From Dactylosporangium fulvum (GTDB taxonomy: Bacteria; Actinomycetota; Actinomycetes; Mycobacteriales; Micromonosporaceae): DNA of 64,000 bases. Every line of letters starts with the position of its first letter. The stretch's first letter is position 1. The notes under the pieces were generated by a model, which made no database searches, was not told where the DNA came from, and saw only the letters and a list, made by a program, of their open reading frames with translations. The position numbers and the translations under genes were made by a program. Positions 40,330 through 49,098 of the stretch are shown here, one piece after another. The stretch spans positions 8,828,501-8,892,500 of the forward strand of contig NZ_CP073720.1 in the NCBI RefSeq assembly GCF_025137375.1, in the 5' to 3' direction.

Positions 40330-43254
40330 ATGGACTTCGTGATCCTCGGTCCCACGGCACTGCAGGCCGACGGGCGACGCATTCCGCTCGGGGCGGCGAA
40401 GCAGCGCGGCATGCTGGCTGTGCTGCTGTATCACGCCGGAGAAAACGTTCGGGTCGACACGATAACCGAATTCCTCTGGTCAGATCATGGCCAGACCGAC
40501 CACCGGACGAATATGTACGCGCTGGCCAGCAGAATCCGCGCAGCACTGCACCGGGTCGGTCTGGGACATGCGTTGCTGCGGTCGCCGAGCACGAGCGCCT
40601 ACCGGCTCGACGTCGACCCCGGGATGGTTGATTTTCATCGGTTCCGGCGACTCGTGTCCCAGAGCCGCGCCGTCGCCGAACAGCGCGATTTCAGAACCGC
40701 GTCGGAACTGCTCGGCGATGCGGTTCTCCTGTGGCAGGACGAGCCACTCGCAGACCTGCGTACCGCGCCGGCCGAACACCTTCGCGAAACCATGAGCAAC
40801 GCACTGCTGGAAGCCCGCAAGCTTCTGGTGACGAACCGGTTGCGGCTCGGACAGCATCATCGGGCACTCGTCGAACTCGAGCCGCTCATGGGCGCCGACA
40901 ACGTCGACGAAACACTCGCCCAGCTCTGGATGGATGCATTGTGCGCGGCCGGCCGGGATCACGACGCGCGCAAGTACTTCCACGCGTTCCGGCGCCGGTT
41001 CCGCCGGCTGATGCGCGCGGAGCCCGCCGTCGAACTGCCGCCGGCGACGCCTGGCGCAGGTGACCACGCCACCGTGGTCGTGCGGTCCTCGCCGCCGGCG
41101 AGCACCGCCCCGCCCAGACAACTGCCCAAGGACGTCAGCGACTTCACCGGGCGGGAGCCGCTGCTGGCCGCCATTGACACGCTGATCCGACCGGACGGCA
41201 CCGGCGTGGTGGCGCTCAGCGGCATGCCGGGCGTCGGCAAGACCAGCCTGGCGGTCCACTGGGCGCACCGCCATCGGCATCGCTTCCCGGATGGGCAGCT
41301 CTATCTGGACGCGAACGCCTACGGGCCGACCGCGCCGGTCGACCCCGAAGAGGCGCTCGGGCGCTTCCTCGAGGCGCTGGACGTGCCGGCCGATCGGATG
41401 CCGGTCGGCCTGGACCGGCGAAGGAACCGGTTCAACCAGTTGCTCGCGGGCCGGCGGCTGCTCGTCGTGCTCGACAACGTCCGCGACTCCCGCCAGGCAC
41501 GACCACTGATCCCCAGCGCGGCCGAATGCCTCACCGTGATCACAAGCCGGACCCGGCTCCGCGGCCTGACCGTCCGCGAGGGAGTGCCCAGCATCACCGT
41601 TCCACCGTTGCCGGACACCGACTCCTTCGCGTTGCTCAGCCGGACCGTCGGTGCCGACCGGGCCGACGCGGAGCCGGGCCCGGTCGGCGCGCTGGCCCGG
41701 CTCTCCGGCGGGCTCCCGCTGGCACTGCGCATCATCGGCGAGCATGTCGCCGAGCGTCCCCGGGCGGCCGTCGCCGACATGGTCGACGAGCTCACCGCCC
41801 GCCTGCTGGACGCGGACGGGGAAGACGACGAGGAGGCGAGCCTGCGGACCATGTTCGCGTGGTCCTATCAGGCGCTCGTCCCGGAAGCGGCCCGCCTCTT
41901 CCGGATGCTCGGCCTGTACCCCGGTACGAGCATCGGACCTGAGGCGTCAGCGGCGCTGCTCGGCACCGGCGTCACGAACGCGGAGGCCCTGCTCGACATC
42001 TTGGCGAGAATGTGCCTGATCAACCACGACACGGCACGCAGGTACCGGCTGCACGACCTGCTCCGCCGGTTCGCCGCCGACCGGGCCGACGAGGACGACC
42101 CGGACGTCCGCACCGACGCCTTGCGGCGGCTGTTGGACTGGTCGCTGTTGAGCGGCGTCAACGCGGTGGCGGTCCTGGCACCCGACCGGCAACCGGTGCC
42201 CGACCTCCCCGCAGCGACCACGGTCCGGCCGCAGACGTTTGCCAGCGACACCGACGCCATGACCTGGTGCGAGGTGGAGCGCGAGAACCTCGCCGCGGCC
42301 AGCCTGTGGGCCGGGCGGCACGGCTTCGACCGGCATGCGTGGCAACTGCCCGAGGTGCTGGTGGAGCGGTTCCAGCGGCGGGGGCATCAGGAGGAGGTAC
42401 TTCCCCTGCTCAAGTCCGCCCTCGCCGCGGCCGAGCGCGACGGGCACCACGTCGCCCAGGTCGGCACGCTGAACAACATCGGCACCGCGTACTTCGCGCT
42501 GCACGACCATGCGAACGCGGCGGCCAGCATCGAGCAGGCGCTGCAACTGGCCCGCCGGATCGGCTTCGCCGAGGCGGAGGCGGCTTGCCTGCACAACCTC
42601 GCGACAGTGCACCTCAGCGACGGCGACGCCGCGCTCGCCGCTCGTATCCACCGTGACGTGGTCACCGTCTGCCGTGATACCGGCAACCCGATGGGCGAGG
42701 CGTCGGCGCTGCACAGACTCGGCGACGCGTTGCGCCAGATGGGTGAGCACCACGAGGCGGCCGCCCACTACCTCGCCGCGCTGGGCCTGCGTGAGCGCAC
42801 CGGTTCACTGCGCGGGCAGGGCGCGATCCACCGCGCGCTCGCCATGCTGTACCTGGACCTCGACCGCCCCGACCTGGCGCTCGGCCACGGCGAGCGCGCG
42901 CTGGACATCCACGGCGGCACCAGGGACGATCCGGGCCTCTGCGATGCGCTCATCACCATGGCCGACATCCATCGCCGGCTTGCGCGGCCCGACGCGGCAC
43001 TGCGCGACGCCGAGCAAGCGACCGCGCTGAGCCTCGATCTGGCCGACACCCGCCGCAGGTGCCATGCCCTGACCGTCCTGACCGACGCCCTCACCGCGAC
43101 GGGCGACGAGGCGCTCGCAGCATGCCGCCGCGCGGAGGCGTTGGCGCTCATCGAGGAGGTCGACGATCCGCAGATGCGCCCGATCCGGGAACGGCTCCTC
43201 GCGGTGCGGCACGCAGCGACGAACGCACGCCCCTGTCCGTCCGGTGCTCCATGA
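40330..43254 (+). CDS. SARP-family regulator with STAND ATPase and TPR domains
   Basis: 974 aa from ATG 40330; the frame continues upstream to 40210 but a purine-rich GGGGGG site precedes this ATG. Domains: Trans_reg_C winged helix (about 1-95: FVILGPTALQADGRRIPLGAAKQRGMLAVLL), BTAD (about 100-245), NB-ARC (P-loop LSGMPGVGKTS at about 296, Walker B LLVVLDNV, GGLPLALRIIGEHVAERP) and TPR repeats (about 690-960). Same plan as the SARP at 28972 but clearly diverged, so not a recent duplicate. It may regulate the divergent GT-B gene. Confidence 0.9.
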   Translation: MDFVILGPTALQADGRRIPLGAAKQRGMLAVLLYHAGENVRVDTITEFLWSDHGQTDHRTNMYALASRIRAALHRVGLGHALLRSPSTSAYRLDVDPGMVDFHRFRRLVSQSRAVAEQRDFRTASELLGDAVLLWQDEPLADLRTAPAEHLRETMSNALLEARKLLVTNRLRLGQHHRALVELEPLMGADNVDETLAQLWMDALCAAGRDHDARKYFHAFRRRFRRLMRAEPAVELPPATPGAGDHATVVVRSSPPASTAPPRQLPKDVSDFTGREPLLAAIDTLIRPDGTGVVALSGMPGVGKTSLAVHWAHRHRHRFPDGQLYLDANAYGPTAPVDPEEALGRFLEALDVPADRMPVGLDRRRNRFNQLLAGRRLLVVLDNVRDSRQARPLIPSAAECLTVITSRTRLRGLTVREGVPSITVPPLPDTDSFALLSRTVGADRADAEPGPVGALARLSGGLPLALRIIGEHVAERPRAAVADMVDELTARLLDADGEDDEEASLRTMFAWSYQALVPEAARLFRMLGLYPGTSIGPEASAALLGTGVTNAEALLDILARMCLINHDTARRYRLHDLLRRFAADRADEDDPDVRTDALRRLLDWSLLSGVNAVAVLAPDRQPVPDLPAATTVRPQTFASDTDAMTWCEVERENLAAASLWAGRHGFDRHAWQLPEVLVERFQRRGHQEEVLPLLKSALAAAERDGHHVAQVGTLNNIGTAYFALHDHANAAASIEQALQLARRIGFAEAEAACLHNLATVHLSDGDAALAARIHRDVVTVCRDTGNPMGEASALHRLGDALRQMGEHHEAAAHYLAALGLRERTGSLRGQGAIHRALAMLYLDLDRPDLALGHGERALDIHGGTRDDPGLCDALITMADIHRRLARPDAALRDAEQATALSLDLADTRRRCHALTVLTDALTATGDEALAACRRAEALALIEEVDDPQMRPIRERLLAVRHAATNARPCPSGAP

Positions 43255-43973
43255 TCTCACCGCGCTCATGGTTGATTCGTCAGGGAAGCATGATCCCGTT
43301 TGAGATCCATTTCATGCATCCGCTCCGGGTCTTTAGCAAGTCGGCGCCTACATTGCCGGAACCAACTACGAGCCAAACGATCCAGCCCGGGCACGGAAAG
43401 GGGGACAACGGCCAACGGTCCTGGGTTTCGGTCCGCTTCATCGACGGCTACCGTCCGCCCAAACGGGCGAACGTCCCAAAAGTTACCGACCGACAAAAGA
43501 TATGGCCGGCCATCTGCGACTACGCGAGATCGTGGTTGAGGAGGCGCGGGCAGAGACCTGCGACTTGGCGCAGGCGCGTGTAGCGGCCGGCTCGCCAGGA
43601 GGCAGCACGCGTCCCGGCCGGAGCACACCGCCGGACACCGACAGCTGGCATCGCCTGGCGCCCAGTGCACACGACATCCAGTGCACACTGACCCCGTTGA
43701 AGACGGCACGCTTCACGGACGTCCACGACCGCCGCCCCCGACCGTGCCCACACACCTCCCGTCAAGCATGGTCGTCGCTCGTGAACAACGCCGCGCTCTT
43801 CGGGGGCGTGGGTGGGCGAAGCCCCCACTGGGGGCGAGCGAAGCGAGCGCGAGGAATCCACAGCCCCGCAGGCGAAGCCTGCAAGCAGACTCCACCCAGG
43901 GATCCCGAGCGGCGATACCGGAATGTATACGGCGACGTAGACGTTTCCGTCTTCGACTGGATACCATCAGAGT
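43255..43973. other. Gene-free region carrying one copy of an intergenic repeat
   Basis: 719 bases with no supported gene; the longest frame (43502-43981 +) is Arg/Pro-rich and reads through the repeat. GC is lower in 43260-43510. The stretch 43802-43885 is the first copy of the GC-rich repeat described separately. The end (43920-43973) is AT-richer and probably contains the promoter of the toxin-antitoxin pair, including CATAC/GTATG-like half-sites. Confidence 0.55.
43802..43885 (+). repeat. Intergenic hairpin repeat, copy 1
   Basis: Starts GGGGGCGTGGGTGGGCGAAG and contains AGCCCCCACTGGGG, then nested GCGAGCGAAGCGAGC, and ends AATCCACAG plus a CAGGCGAAGCCTG hairpin. A second copy in the same orientation lies at 44968-45029. 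The two copies flank the MazEF-type genes. Confidence 0.7.
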
Positions 43974-44231
43974 ATGGGTAGCGTGATGATTCGGGTGGAC
44001 GAGTCCACCCGCGACGCCCTGACCCGCGTCGCCACCGAAGATCTCGGTGGCGCATCAGCAGACGAGGCAATTCGTCGGCTGCTGGCCGAGCACTGGCAGA
44101 TGAAGGCCATCGCCGCTGTGGACGCATACCGGGTGAACGACCCCGAGGGCTGGGCCGAGTACGTCGCCGAGGCCGACCGGGACGACCGAGCCACCGCACC
44201 GGCAGCCGACCCATGGGACGAGGCCGCGTGA
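43974..44231 (+). CDS. Antitoxin-like ribbon-helix-helix protein (MazE-type)
   Basis: 85 aa. The N-terminal MIRVDESTRDALTRVATEDLGGASADEAIRRLLAEHW is a ribbon-helix-helix pattern; the acidic, disordered C terminus (EADRDDRATAPAADPWDEAA) is the usual toxin-binding tail. Start at ATG 43974, though GTG 43983 or ATG 43986 are possible. Its stop overlaps the toxin GTG (GTGA). It should bind the toxin and repress its own promoter. Confidence 0.8.
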   Translation: MGSVMIRVDESTRDALTRVATEDLGGASADEAIRRLLAEHWQMKAIAAVDAYRVNDPEGWAEYVAEADRDDRATAPAADPWDEAA

Positions 44232-44572
44232 CGGTCATCCGGCCGTGGCAAGTCTGGTGGGCCGATCTCGACCCGACCGAGGGTCGCGAGCAGGCCGGGC
44301 GCCGTCCGGTGCTCGTGGTCTCCAGCGCGTTCCACCTCCGGCTGACCGGGGAAACCCTCGTCACCGTGCTCCCGGTGACGACGCGGGAGCGTTCCGGCTG
44401 GCTGCACCGCACTGCGATACACCCCGCCAACCGTCCGACCGGGTTCGTCATCACCGAACAGGTGCGGACGATCGCTCGGTCGCGCCTGCAGGGGCAGCGG
44501 CCGGCGTGGGTGCTCACCGACGACGAGGCATCAGCAGTGAAGACGGTGCTACGGCAAATGATCGATGCTTAG
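44228..44572 (+). CDS. mazF: MazF/PemK-family endoribonuclease toxin
   Basis: 114 aa from GTG 44228, overlapping the antitoxin stop; an upstream frame start at 44213 is inside the antitoxin. The MazF/PemK pattern is clear: IRPWQVWWADLDPTEGREQAGRRPVLVVSS with the conserved Arg, LVTVLPVTTRERSG, TGFVITEQVRTIARSRL. It cuts mRNA at short sequences unless held by the antitoxin. Complete and apparently functional. Confidence 0.9.
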   Translation: MTVIRPWQVWWADLDPTEGREQAGRRPVLVVSSAFHLRLTGETLVTVLPVTTRERSGWLHRTAIHPANRPTGFVITEQVRTIARSRLQGQRPAWVLTDDEASAVKTVLRQMIDA

Positions 44573-44767
44573 CCACGTCACCTGCCAAGTATGGCTCCAT
44601 CGGTACGCGAACCAGGATTACCGGCCGTCTTGCGCCGGCGCGGGCAGCCGCACTATCGGATAGAGCCGGGCGGCCAAAGCGAGTTATGGGAAGCCGTCTA
44701 CGCCCCGGACGGCACGGCGCATTCCCCTGAGCGGCACAGCTGTGGAGCGGACGACGCACCATGCGAC

Positions 44768-44966
44768 CCGCAAGGCCGCAGGCAGCAACCGCAAGGCCCC
44801 CGACCACCGCAAGGCCGCAGGCGGCAACCGCAAGGCCCCGACAACCGCAAGGCCGCAGGCAGCAACCGCAAGGCCCCCGACCACCGCAACCACCGACCAC
44901 CGCAAGGCCCCCGACCACCGCAACCACCGACCACCGCAAGGCCCCCGACCACCGCAACCACCGACA
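44768..44966. repeat. Tandem repeat array (39/34-bp units)
   Basis: Units begin CCGCAAGGC. Three longer units of 38-39 bp start at 44768, 44807 and 44845; they are followed by 34-bp units starting at 44900 and 44934 built from CCGCAAGGCCCCCGACCA plus CCGCAACCACCGACCA. The two unit types share their first 18 bases, indicating stepwise slippage. Confidence 0.8.
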
Positions 44967-44967
44967 C

Positions 44968-45029
44968 GGGGGTGTGGGTGGCGGAGCCCCCACTGGGGAG
45001 CAGGCGAAGCCTGCGCGAAAAATCCACAG
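44968..45029 (+). repeat. Intergenic hairpin repeat, copy 2
   Basis: GGGGGTGTGGGTGGCGGAGC, then CCCCCACTGGGG, the hairpin CAGGCGAAGCCTG and AATCCACAGG. Same order as copy 1 (43802-43885) but with a different central hairpin. It lies about 50 bases from the 3' end of tRNA-Met. Confidence 0.7.
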
Positions 45030-45081
45030 GCTCCGGCGAGCGCAGCCCAAAGGGCGCGCGAGCAGGGTGAACCCAAGCCTG

Positions 45082-45155
45082 TGGGGCGGGCGGGACTCGA
45101 ACCCGCGACCAAGGGATTATGAGTCCCCAGCTCTAACCTGCTGAGCTACCGCCCC
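45082..45155 (-). tRNA. tRNA-Met (anticodon CAT)
   Basis: 74 nt. Acceptor GGGGCGG/CCGCCCC with discriminator A, D arm GCTC/GAGC, anticodon stem GGGGA/TCCCT with loop CTCATAA, T arm GCGGG/CCCGC with TTCGAGT. CAT could also be the precursor of the lysidine-modified Ile tRNA, but elongator Met is the likelier reading. No encoded CCA. Confidence 0.9.
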
Positions 45156-45226
45156 GAGCGTCGCAAGCTTACCGACCCGTGCAACCCGAATGCTGACCCG
45201 AAACGGTGCCAGGTTACCCCGAATAT

Positions 45227-45250
45227 GAAAATGGCCCCGGTAAGGGGCCG
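45227..45250 (-). terminator. Terminator after tRNA-Asn
   Basis: Hairpin GGCCCC/GGGGCC with a 5-base loop, followed on the minus strand by ATTTTC, 8 bases beyond the tRNA-Asn 3' end. A rho-independent terminator for the tRNA. Confidence 0.7.
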
Positions 45251-45257
45251 TTTGGAG

Positions 45258-45330
45258 CTCCCGCGATAGGACTCGAACCTATAACCTGCCGGTTAACAGC
45301 CGGCTGCTCTGCCAATTGAGCTACGCGGGA
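45258..45330 (-). tRNA. tRNA-Asn (anticodon GTT)
   Basis: 73 nt. Acceptor TCCCGCG/CGCGGGA with discriminator G, D arm GCTC/GAGC, anticodon stem GCCGG/CCGGC with loop CTGTTAA, T arm ATAGG/CCTAT with TTCGAGT. Same orientation as tRNA-Met, 102 bases upstream of it. No encoded CCA. Confidence 0.95.
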
Positions 45331-45570
45331 TCGCACATCTTCCCCTGACGTTGTCCGTCCGAGGGCGACCGGGAAAGAGTACAGCACGAACCGGGGTCCT
45401 CCGCCACCGGGTATCCCCTCCGGCGCCGGACTCCACCTCATCGTGTGCCAGATCTCGGCAAAGGGGCCGCAAGATCGATGTGTCGGAACGACGATGGACG
45501 GGTAACTCAACACAGGACGGCGCTCAGGCAACCTGGTCGATTCATGCGCCGTCCAGAAGGAGGTCGTCGC

Positions 45571-45930
45571 ATGCGCGGCAAGCTACTGTTCCTCGGCGGC
45601 CTGGCCGCGGGCTTTGTGCTCGGCGCCCGGGCGGGCAGGGAGAAGTACGAAGAGCTCAAGGCCACTGCCCTGAAGATCAAGGAGAGCCCGACGGTCCAGG
45701 AAGCGGCCGGGGTCGTCCAGGAGCAGGCGACGCGGCTCTACAGCGAGGGCAAGAGCAAGATGACCGACAGGCTGGCCAACAGCCGCTTCGCCGAGACCGA
45801 CTTCGGCCAGCGGCTGCTGCACACGTCGGACACGCCGGCGATCGAGCGGGACACGCTGGCCACGACCGGCGCACCGAGCGCGGGCGTGGGCTCGAACTCG
45901 ACGAAGTCGGCGGCCACGCCTGGCCTGTAA
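45571..45930 (+). CDS. YtxH-like small membrane protein
   Basis: 119 aa from ATG 45571, with GGAGG 9 bases upstream; the earlier in-frame starts lack such a site. MRGKLLFLGGLAAGFVLGARAGREKYEELKATALKIKESP is the typical start of actinobacterial YtxH-type proteins: a glycine-rich N-terminal helix followed by an amphipathic charged helix. The C terminus is polar. General-stress or envelope-associated protein of unknown mechanism. Confidence 0.75.
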   Translation: MRGKLLFLGGLAAGFVLGARAGREKYEELKATALKIKESPTVQEAAGVVQEQATRLYSEGKSKMTDRLANSRFAETDFGQRLLHTSDTPAIERDTLATTGAPSAGVGSNSTKSAATPGL

Positions 45931-45947
45931 GACCAGCACAGCGACAA

Positions 45948-45979
45948 AGAGGGCCGGCCCCAGCGGGGGCCGGCCCTCT
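45948..45979. terminator. Bidirectional terminator hairpin
   Basis: 14-bp perfect inverted repeat (45948-45961 and 45966-45979, 4-base loop), AGAGGGCCGGCCCC and its complement, between the convergent YtxH-like and isomerase genes. Confidence 0.8.
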
Positions 45980-45992
45980 TGCGCAACCAAGA

Positions 45993-46997
45993 TCAGGACG
46001 ACGAGAACGCCGCGTCGAAGGCCGCCGCCGGGGCGTCGAACGCCAACCGGCGCACGAACTGCAGGGCCTCGGGGGCGCCGACCAGGCGGTCCATGCCGGC
46101 GTCCTCCCACTCGATCGAGATCGGGCCGTTGTAGCCGATCGCGTTGAGCGCCCGGAAGCTGTCCTCCCACGGCACGTCGCCGTGGCCGGTGGAGACGAAG
46201 TCCCAGCCGCGGCGCATGTCGGCCCACGGCAGGTGCGAGGCGAGCCGGCCGCGCCGGCCGTCGCCGGTGCGGACCTTCGCGTCCTTGCAGTCGACGTGGT
46301 AGATCCGGTCGGCGAAGTCGAAGATGAAGTTCACCGGGTCGAGCTCCTGCCACACGAAGTGCGACGGGTCCCAGTTGAGGCCGAAGGCAGGACGGTGCCC
46401 GATCGCCTCGAGGGTGCGCTTCGTCGTGTAGTAGTCGTAGGCGATCTCGCTCGGGTGCACCTCGTGGGCGAACTTGACCCCGACCTCGTCGAAGACGTCG
46501 AGGATCGGGTTCCACCGGTCGGCGAAGTCCTGGTAGCCGGCCTCGATCATCTCCGGCGGCACGGGCGGGAACATCGCCAGCGTGTGCCACACGGACGAGC
46601 CGGTGAAGCCGACCACGACGTCGACACCGAGCTTGCGGGCGGCCCGCGCGGTGTTCTTGATCTCCTCAGCGGCCCGCTGGCGGACGCCCTCGGCCTCGCC
46701 GTCGCCCCAGATCCGCGCCGGCAGGATGCCCTGGTGGCGCTGGTCGATGGGGTGGTCGCAGACCGCCTGGCCGACGAGGTGGTTGGAGATCGTCCAGACC
46801 TTGAGGTTGTACTTCGCGAGCGTCTCCAGTTTGCGGTCCACGTAGGACTCGTCGGAGAGCGCCTTGTCGACCTCGAAGTGATCGCCCCAGCAGGCGATCT
46901 CGAGACCGTCGTAGCCCCATTCGGAAGCCAGCCGGCAGACCTCCTCGAACGGGAGGTCGGCCCACTGGCCGGTGAAGAGCGTGATTGGACGCGCCAT
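45993..46997 (-). CDS. Sugar phosphate isomerase/epimerase-like TIM-barrel protein
   Basis: 334 aa from ATG 46997, with GGAGGACA about 5 bases upstream; the longer frame to 47270 is not coding-like. Xylose-isomerase-like TIM barrel: LFTGQWADLPFEEVCRLASEWGYDGLEIACWGDHF, metal-site segments KFAHEVHPSEIAYD, GLNWDPSHFVWQ, YHVDCKDAKV and ISIEWEDAGMDR. Such proteins isomerise or epimerise sugars and inositols. Likely linked to the ROK/ABC sugar locus next door, but separated from it by the ThuA gene. Confidence 0.85.
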   Translation of the reverse strand: MARPITLFTGQWADLPFEEVCRLASEWGYDGLEIACWGDHFEVDKALSDESYVDRKLETLAKYNLKVWTISNHLVGQAVCDHPIDQRHQGILPARIWGDGEAEGVRQRAAEEIKNTARAARKLGVDVVVGFTGSSVWHTLAMFPPVPPEMIEAGYQDFADRWNPILDVFDEVGVKFAHEVHPSEIAYDYYTTKRTLEAIGHRPAFGLNWDPSHFVWQELDPVNFIFDFADRIYHVDCKDAKVRTGDGRRGRLASHLPWADMRRGWDFVSTGHGDVPWEDSFRALNAIGYNGPISIEWEDAGMDRLVGAPEALQFVRRLAFDAPAAAFDAAFSSS

Positions 46998-47420
46998 GCT
47001 GTGTCCTCCGGTGCGCTGCGTGGTGAGCACGTAGGGGTGTCCAGGCGCGAGGGTGACCTGCGGAACCAACACACGACGGACGGGGAGGTCCGAGGCGAGA
47101 ACCGAGGCGGGCGGGTTGCGCCTCCCGCCCGCACCGGCCGACCGTGAGCCGAAGCGCAAGGCCGAGACCTGAGAAACCTGTCCGGTGCAGCCCAATCCTA
47201 AGCTGCCGGGGAAGCCCACAGCCAGTACCAGAGCCGAAAAAGAGGGTTCCCCCGTCCGCCCGGACCACACCGTTCGAGGATGTCGGGTGGAGTCGGCGTC
47301 ACCACCCGAAATCCGCTCAGGTGCGTGGTATGTCCGAGCGGACGGGGCCCGGAGGCGGGGTCGGTCGGCGTCGCGACCCCGCCATCCGTCTGTCCGGCCG
47401 CCGCGAGGGCGGCCGGGGCT
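46998..47420. other. Intergenic region
   Basis: 423 bases upstream of the isomerase gene and downstream of the ThuA gene. It should hold the isomerase promoter, but no clear boxes are visible. The hairpin at 47394-47416 lies at its distal end. No gene is supported. Confidence 0.5.
47394..47416 (-). terminator. Hairpin after the ThuA-CBM6 gene
   Basis: 9-bp perfect stem CCGGCCGCC/GGCGGCCGG with a 5-base loop, 4 bases past the stop of the minus-strand ThuA gene. Confidence 0.55.
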
Positions 47421-48962
47421 TCAGGAGTTGTGCACGGTGAACTCGTCGACGTCGAAGAGGGAGCCGCTGCCGCCGCGGAACACGAGGTAGAGACTGGTGG
47501 CTGTGTTCGTGGCGAGCGGGACCGACGCCTCGCGGAAGGTGTCCCAGCCGCCCGTGTTGCCCACGGCGACGGTGCCGAGAAGGGCGCCCGTCTGCGAGCC
47601 GGCGCGGAACTCGATCGTGCCGCCGGCGCCGGCCGACGACCACCGGACGCGCACACCGGCCACTGTGGACAGGTTGAGCCCGGTGTAGCCGGCCCAGTCG
47701 TTGTTGTCGATGTAGCCGGCGGTCTGCCCGCCGACGGCGGGTCCGTGTCCGGCGACCTGGATGCCGCTCATCGAGGACCAGGCCTCACCCTGGCGGGTGG
47801 TGGCGTTACGGGTCAGGGTGAACTGGTCGAGGTCGAACAGGGAGGTGCCGGTCCCCTTGAACACGAGGTACAGCGTGGTGGCGCTGTTGCTCGCGAGCGG
47901 GGTGAACACGTCCCGGAACGTCTCCCAGCCGCCGGTGTTGGACACCGCGACGCTGCCGAGCAGCGTGCCGGTCTGCGAACCGGCGCGGAACTCGATCGTG
48001 CCGCCGGCGCCGGCCGACGAGACGCGGACGAGCGCGCCCTTGGCGGTCGACAGGTTCACGCCGGTATACGAGATCCAGTCGTTGGGGTCGATGAAACCGG
48101 CCGTCTTGCCACCGACGGCGGGCGCGTGGTCGGCGACCTGGACCCCGCTGGCGGCCGACCAGGACTCGCCCTGGTAGACCGACGACGTCGGCGGGGCGGG
48201 CGGCGCGCAGTCCGCGTCGACGCGCTTCGCGGTGTACCGGATCGCGCCGAGCAGCTGGCTGGTGAAGGCCGCCTCGGTGTAGGACGCCTCGGTGTGGCCG
48301 AGGCCGGTGTAGAACGACCGTCCGCTGTCGATGGTCTTGCACCAGGTGATCGGGTGGTCGCCGTTCATCGTGCCGCCGGAGTACGACGACTCGTTCAGCG
48401 ACGCGAGCACCCGTGCCGTGCCGCGCGGGTTGGTCCGGTAATTGTACCACTCGTCGGTGCGGACCCAGGTCGTGCCGAGGTGCGCGGTCGCCGGGTGGGT
48501 GCGGTCCTCGACGGTGACGGTGGCCTGCTGGATCGCCGGGTGGGAGGAGAACCAGGCCCCGACGAGCGTGCCGTAGAAGGGCCAGTCGTACTCCGTGTCC
48601 GCGGCCGCGTGGACGCCGACGTACCCGCCGCCGCCCCGGATGTACGCCTCGAAGGCGGTCTGCTGGGCGGCGTTGAGCACGTCACCGGTCGTGGACATGA
48701 ACACCACGGTCTGGAACTGGGCCAGGTTGGCGGCGGTGAACGCGTTCGCGTCCTCGGTGGCGGTGACGGTGAAGTTGTTGGCGGCCCCGAGGGACTGGAT
48801 CGCGGCGATGCCGTTGGGGATCGAGGAGTGGCGGAAGCCTGCGGTTTTGGAGAAGACGAGCACTCGGTACGGGGCGTCGGCGGCGCTGGCGGGCGCCGCG
48901 GCGAGCGTAGTCGCTGCGATCAGGCTCACCGTAGCGGCGGCAAGCCACGAGCGAATTCTCAT
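47421..48962 (-). CDS. Secreted ThuA-like protein with two CBM6 domains
   Basis: 513 aa from ATG 48962. A signal peptide (cut after ASA at about 27) is followed by a ThuA-like, trehalose-utilisation/glutamine-amidotransferase-type domain (about 30-240: YRVLVFSKTAGFRHSSIPNGIAAIQ, GGGGYVGVHAAADTEYDWPFYGTLVG, HPITWCKTIDSGRSFYTGLGHTEASY) and two CBM6-type carbohydrate-binding modules of about 125 residues each (about 262-385 and 388-513). The two CBMs are strongly similar, including a 41-base stretch of identical DNA. Function is thought to be in glycan or sugar processing outside the cell; the catalytic activity of secreted ThuA domains is not established. Confidence 0.85.
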   Translation of the reverse strand: MRIRSWLAAATVSLIAATTLAAAPASAADAPYRVLVFSKTAGFRHSSIPNGIAAIQSLGAANNFTVTATEDANAFTAANLAQFQTVVFMSTTGDVLNAAQQTAFEAYIRGGGGYVGVHAAADTEYDWPFYGTLVGAWFSSHPAIQQATVTVEDRTHPATAHLGTTWVRTDEWYNYRTNPRGTARVLASLNESSYSGGTMNGDHPITWCKTIDSGRSFYTGLGHTEASYTEAAFTSQLLGAIRYTAKRVDADCAPPAPPTSSVYQGESWSAASGVQVADHAPAVGGKTAGFIDPNDWISYTGVNLSTAKGALVRVSSAGAGGTIEFRAGSQTGTLLGSVAVSNTGGWETFRDVFTPLASNSATTLYLVFKGTGTSLFDLDQFTLTRNATTRQGEAWSSMSGIQVAGHGPAVGGQTAGYIDNNDWAGYTGLNLSTVAGVRVRWSSAGAGGTIEFRAGSQTGALLGTVAVGNTGGWDTFREASVPLATNTATSLYLVFRGGSGSLFDVDEFTVHNS

Positions 48963-49098
48963 GACAGGTCCTTCACGATGGGTCGGGGCGCGCGCCGCCG
49001 CGCTGTCATGGTGTGCGATGCAGTTGTCACGTTGCTCCGGATCCGGTGCGACGCCTGGTGGGCGTCGCACCGGTCTCCGGTCCCCCTGAACCGATACC

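Larger units (their letters stand above)
44573..45081. other. Repeat-rich intergenic region
   Basis: No gene supported. It holds the tandem array at 44768-44966 and the second copy of the intergenic repeat at 44968-45029, and ends at the 3' side of tRNA-Met. Frames through the array code low-complexity Pro/Arg/Gln peptides and are taken as shadows. Confidence 0.6.

Noticed and set aside
28972..43254. Antibiotic biosynthetic cluster implied by the SARP regulators
   Set aside because: No PKS, NRPS, terpene or RiPP enzyme is present; the two SARP-STAND genes are orphans here.
43502..43981. 159-aa plus-strand ORF before the antitoxin
   Set aside because: Composition is shadow-like and it reads through an intergenic repeat; no ribosome site.
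28972..44572. Prophage or integrative element
   Set aside because: No integrase, structural phage gene, transposase or attachment-site pair could be seen; only repeats near a tRNA.
44768..44966. CRISPR array
   Set aside because: Units are contiguous tandem repeats of 34-39 bp without unique spacers, and no cas gene is near.
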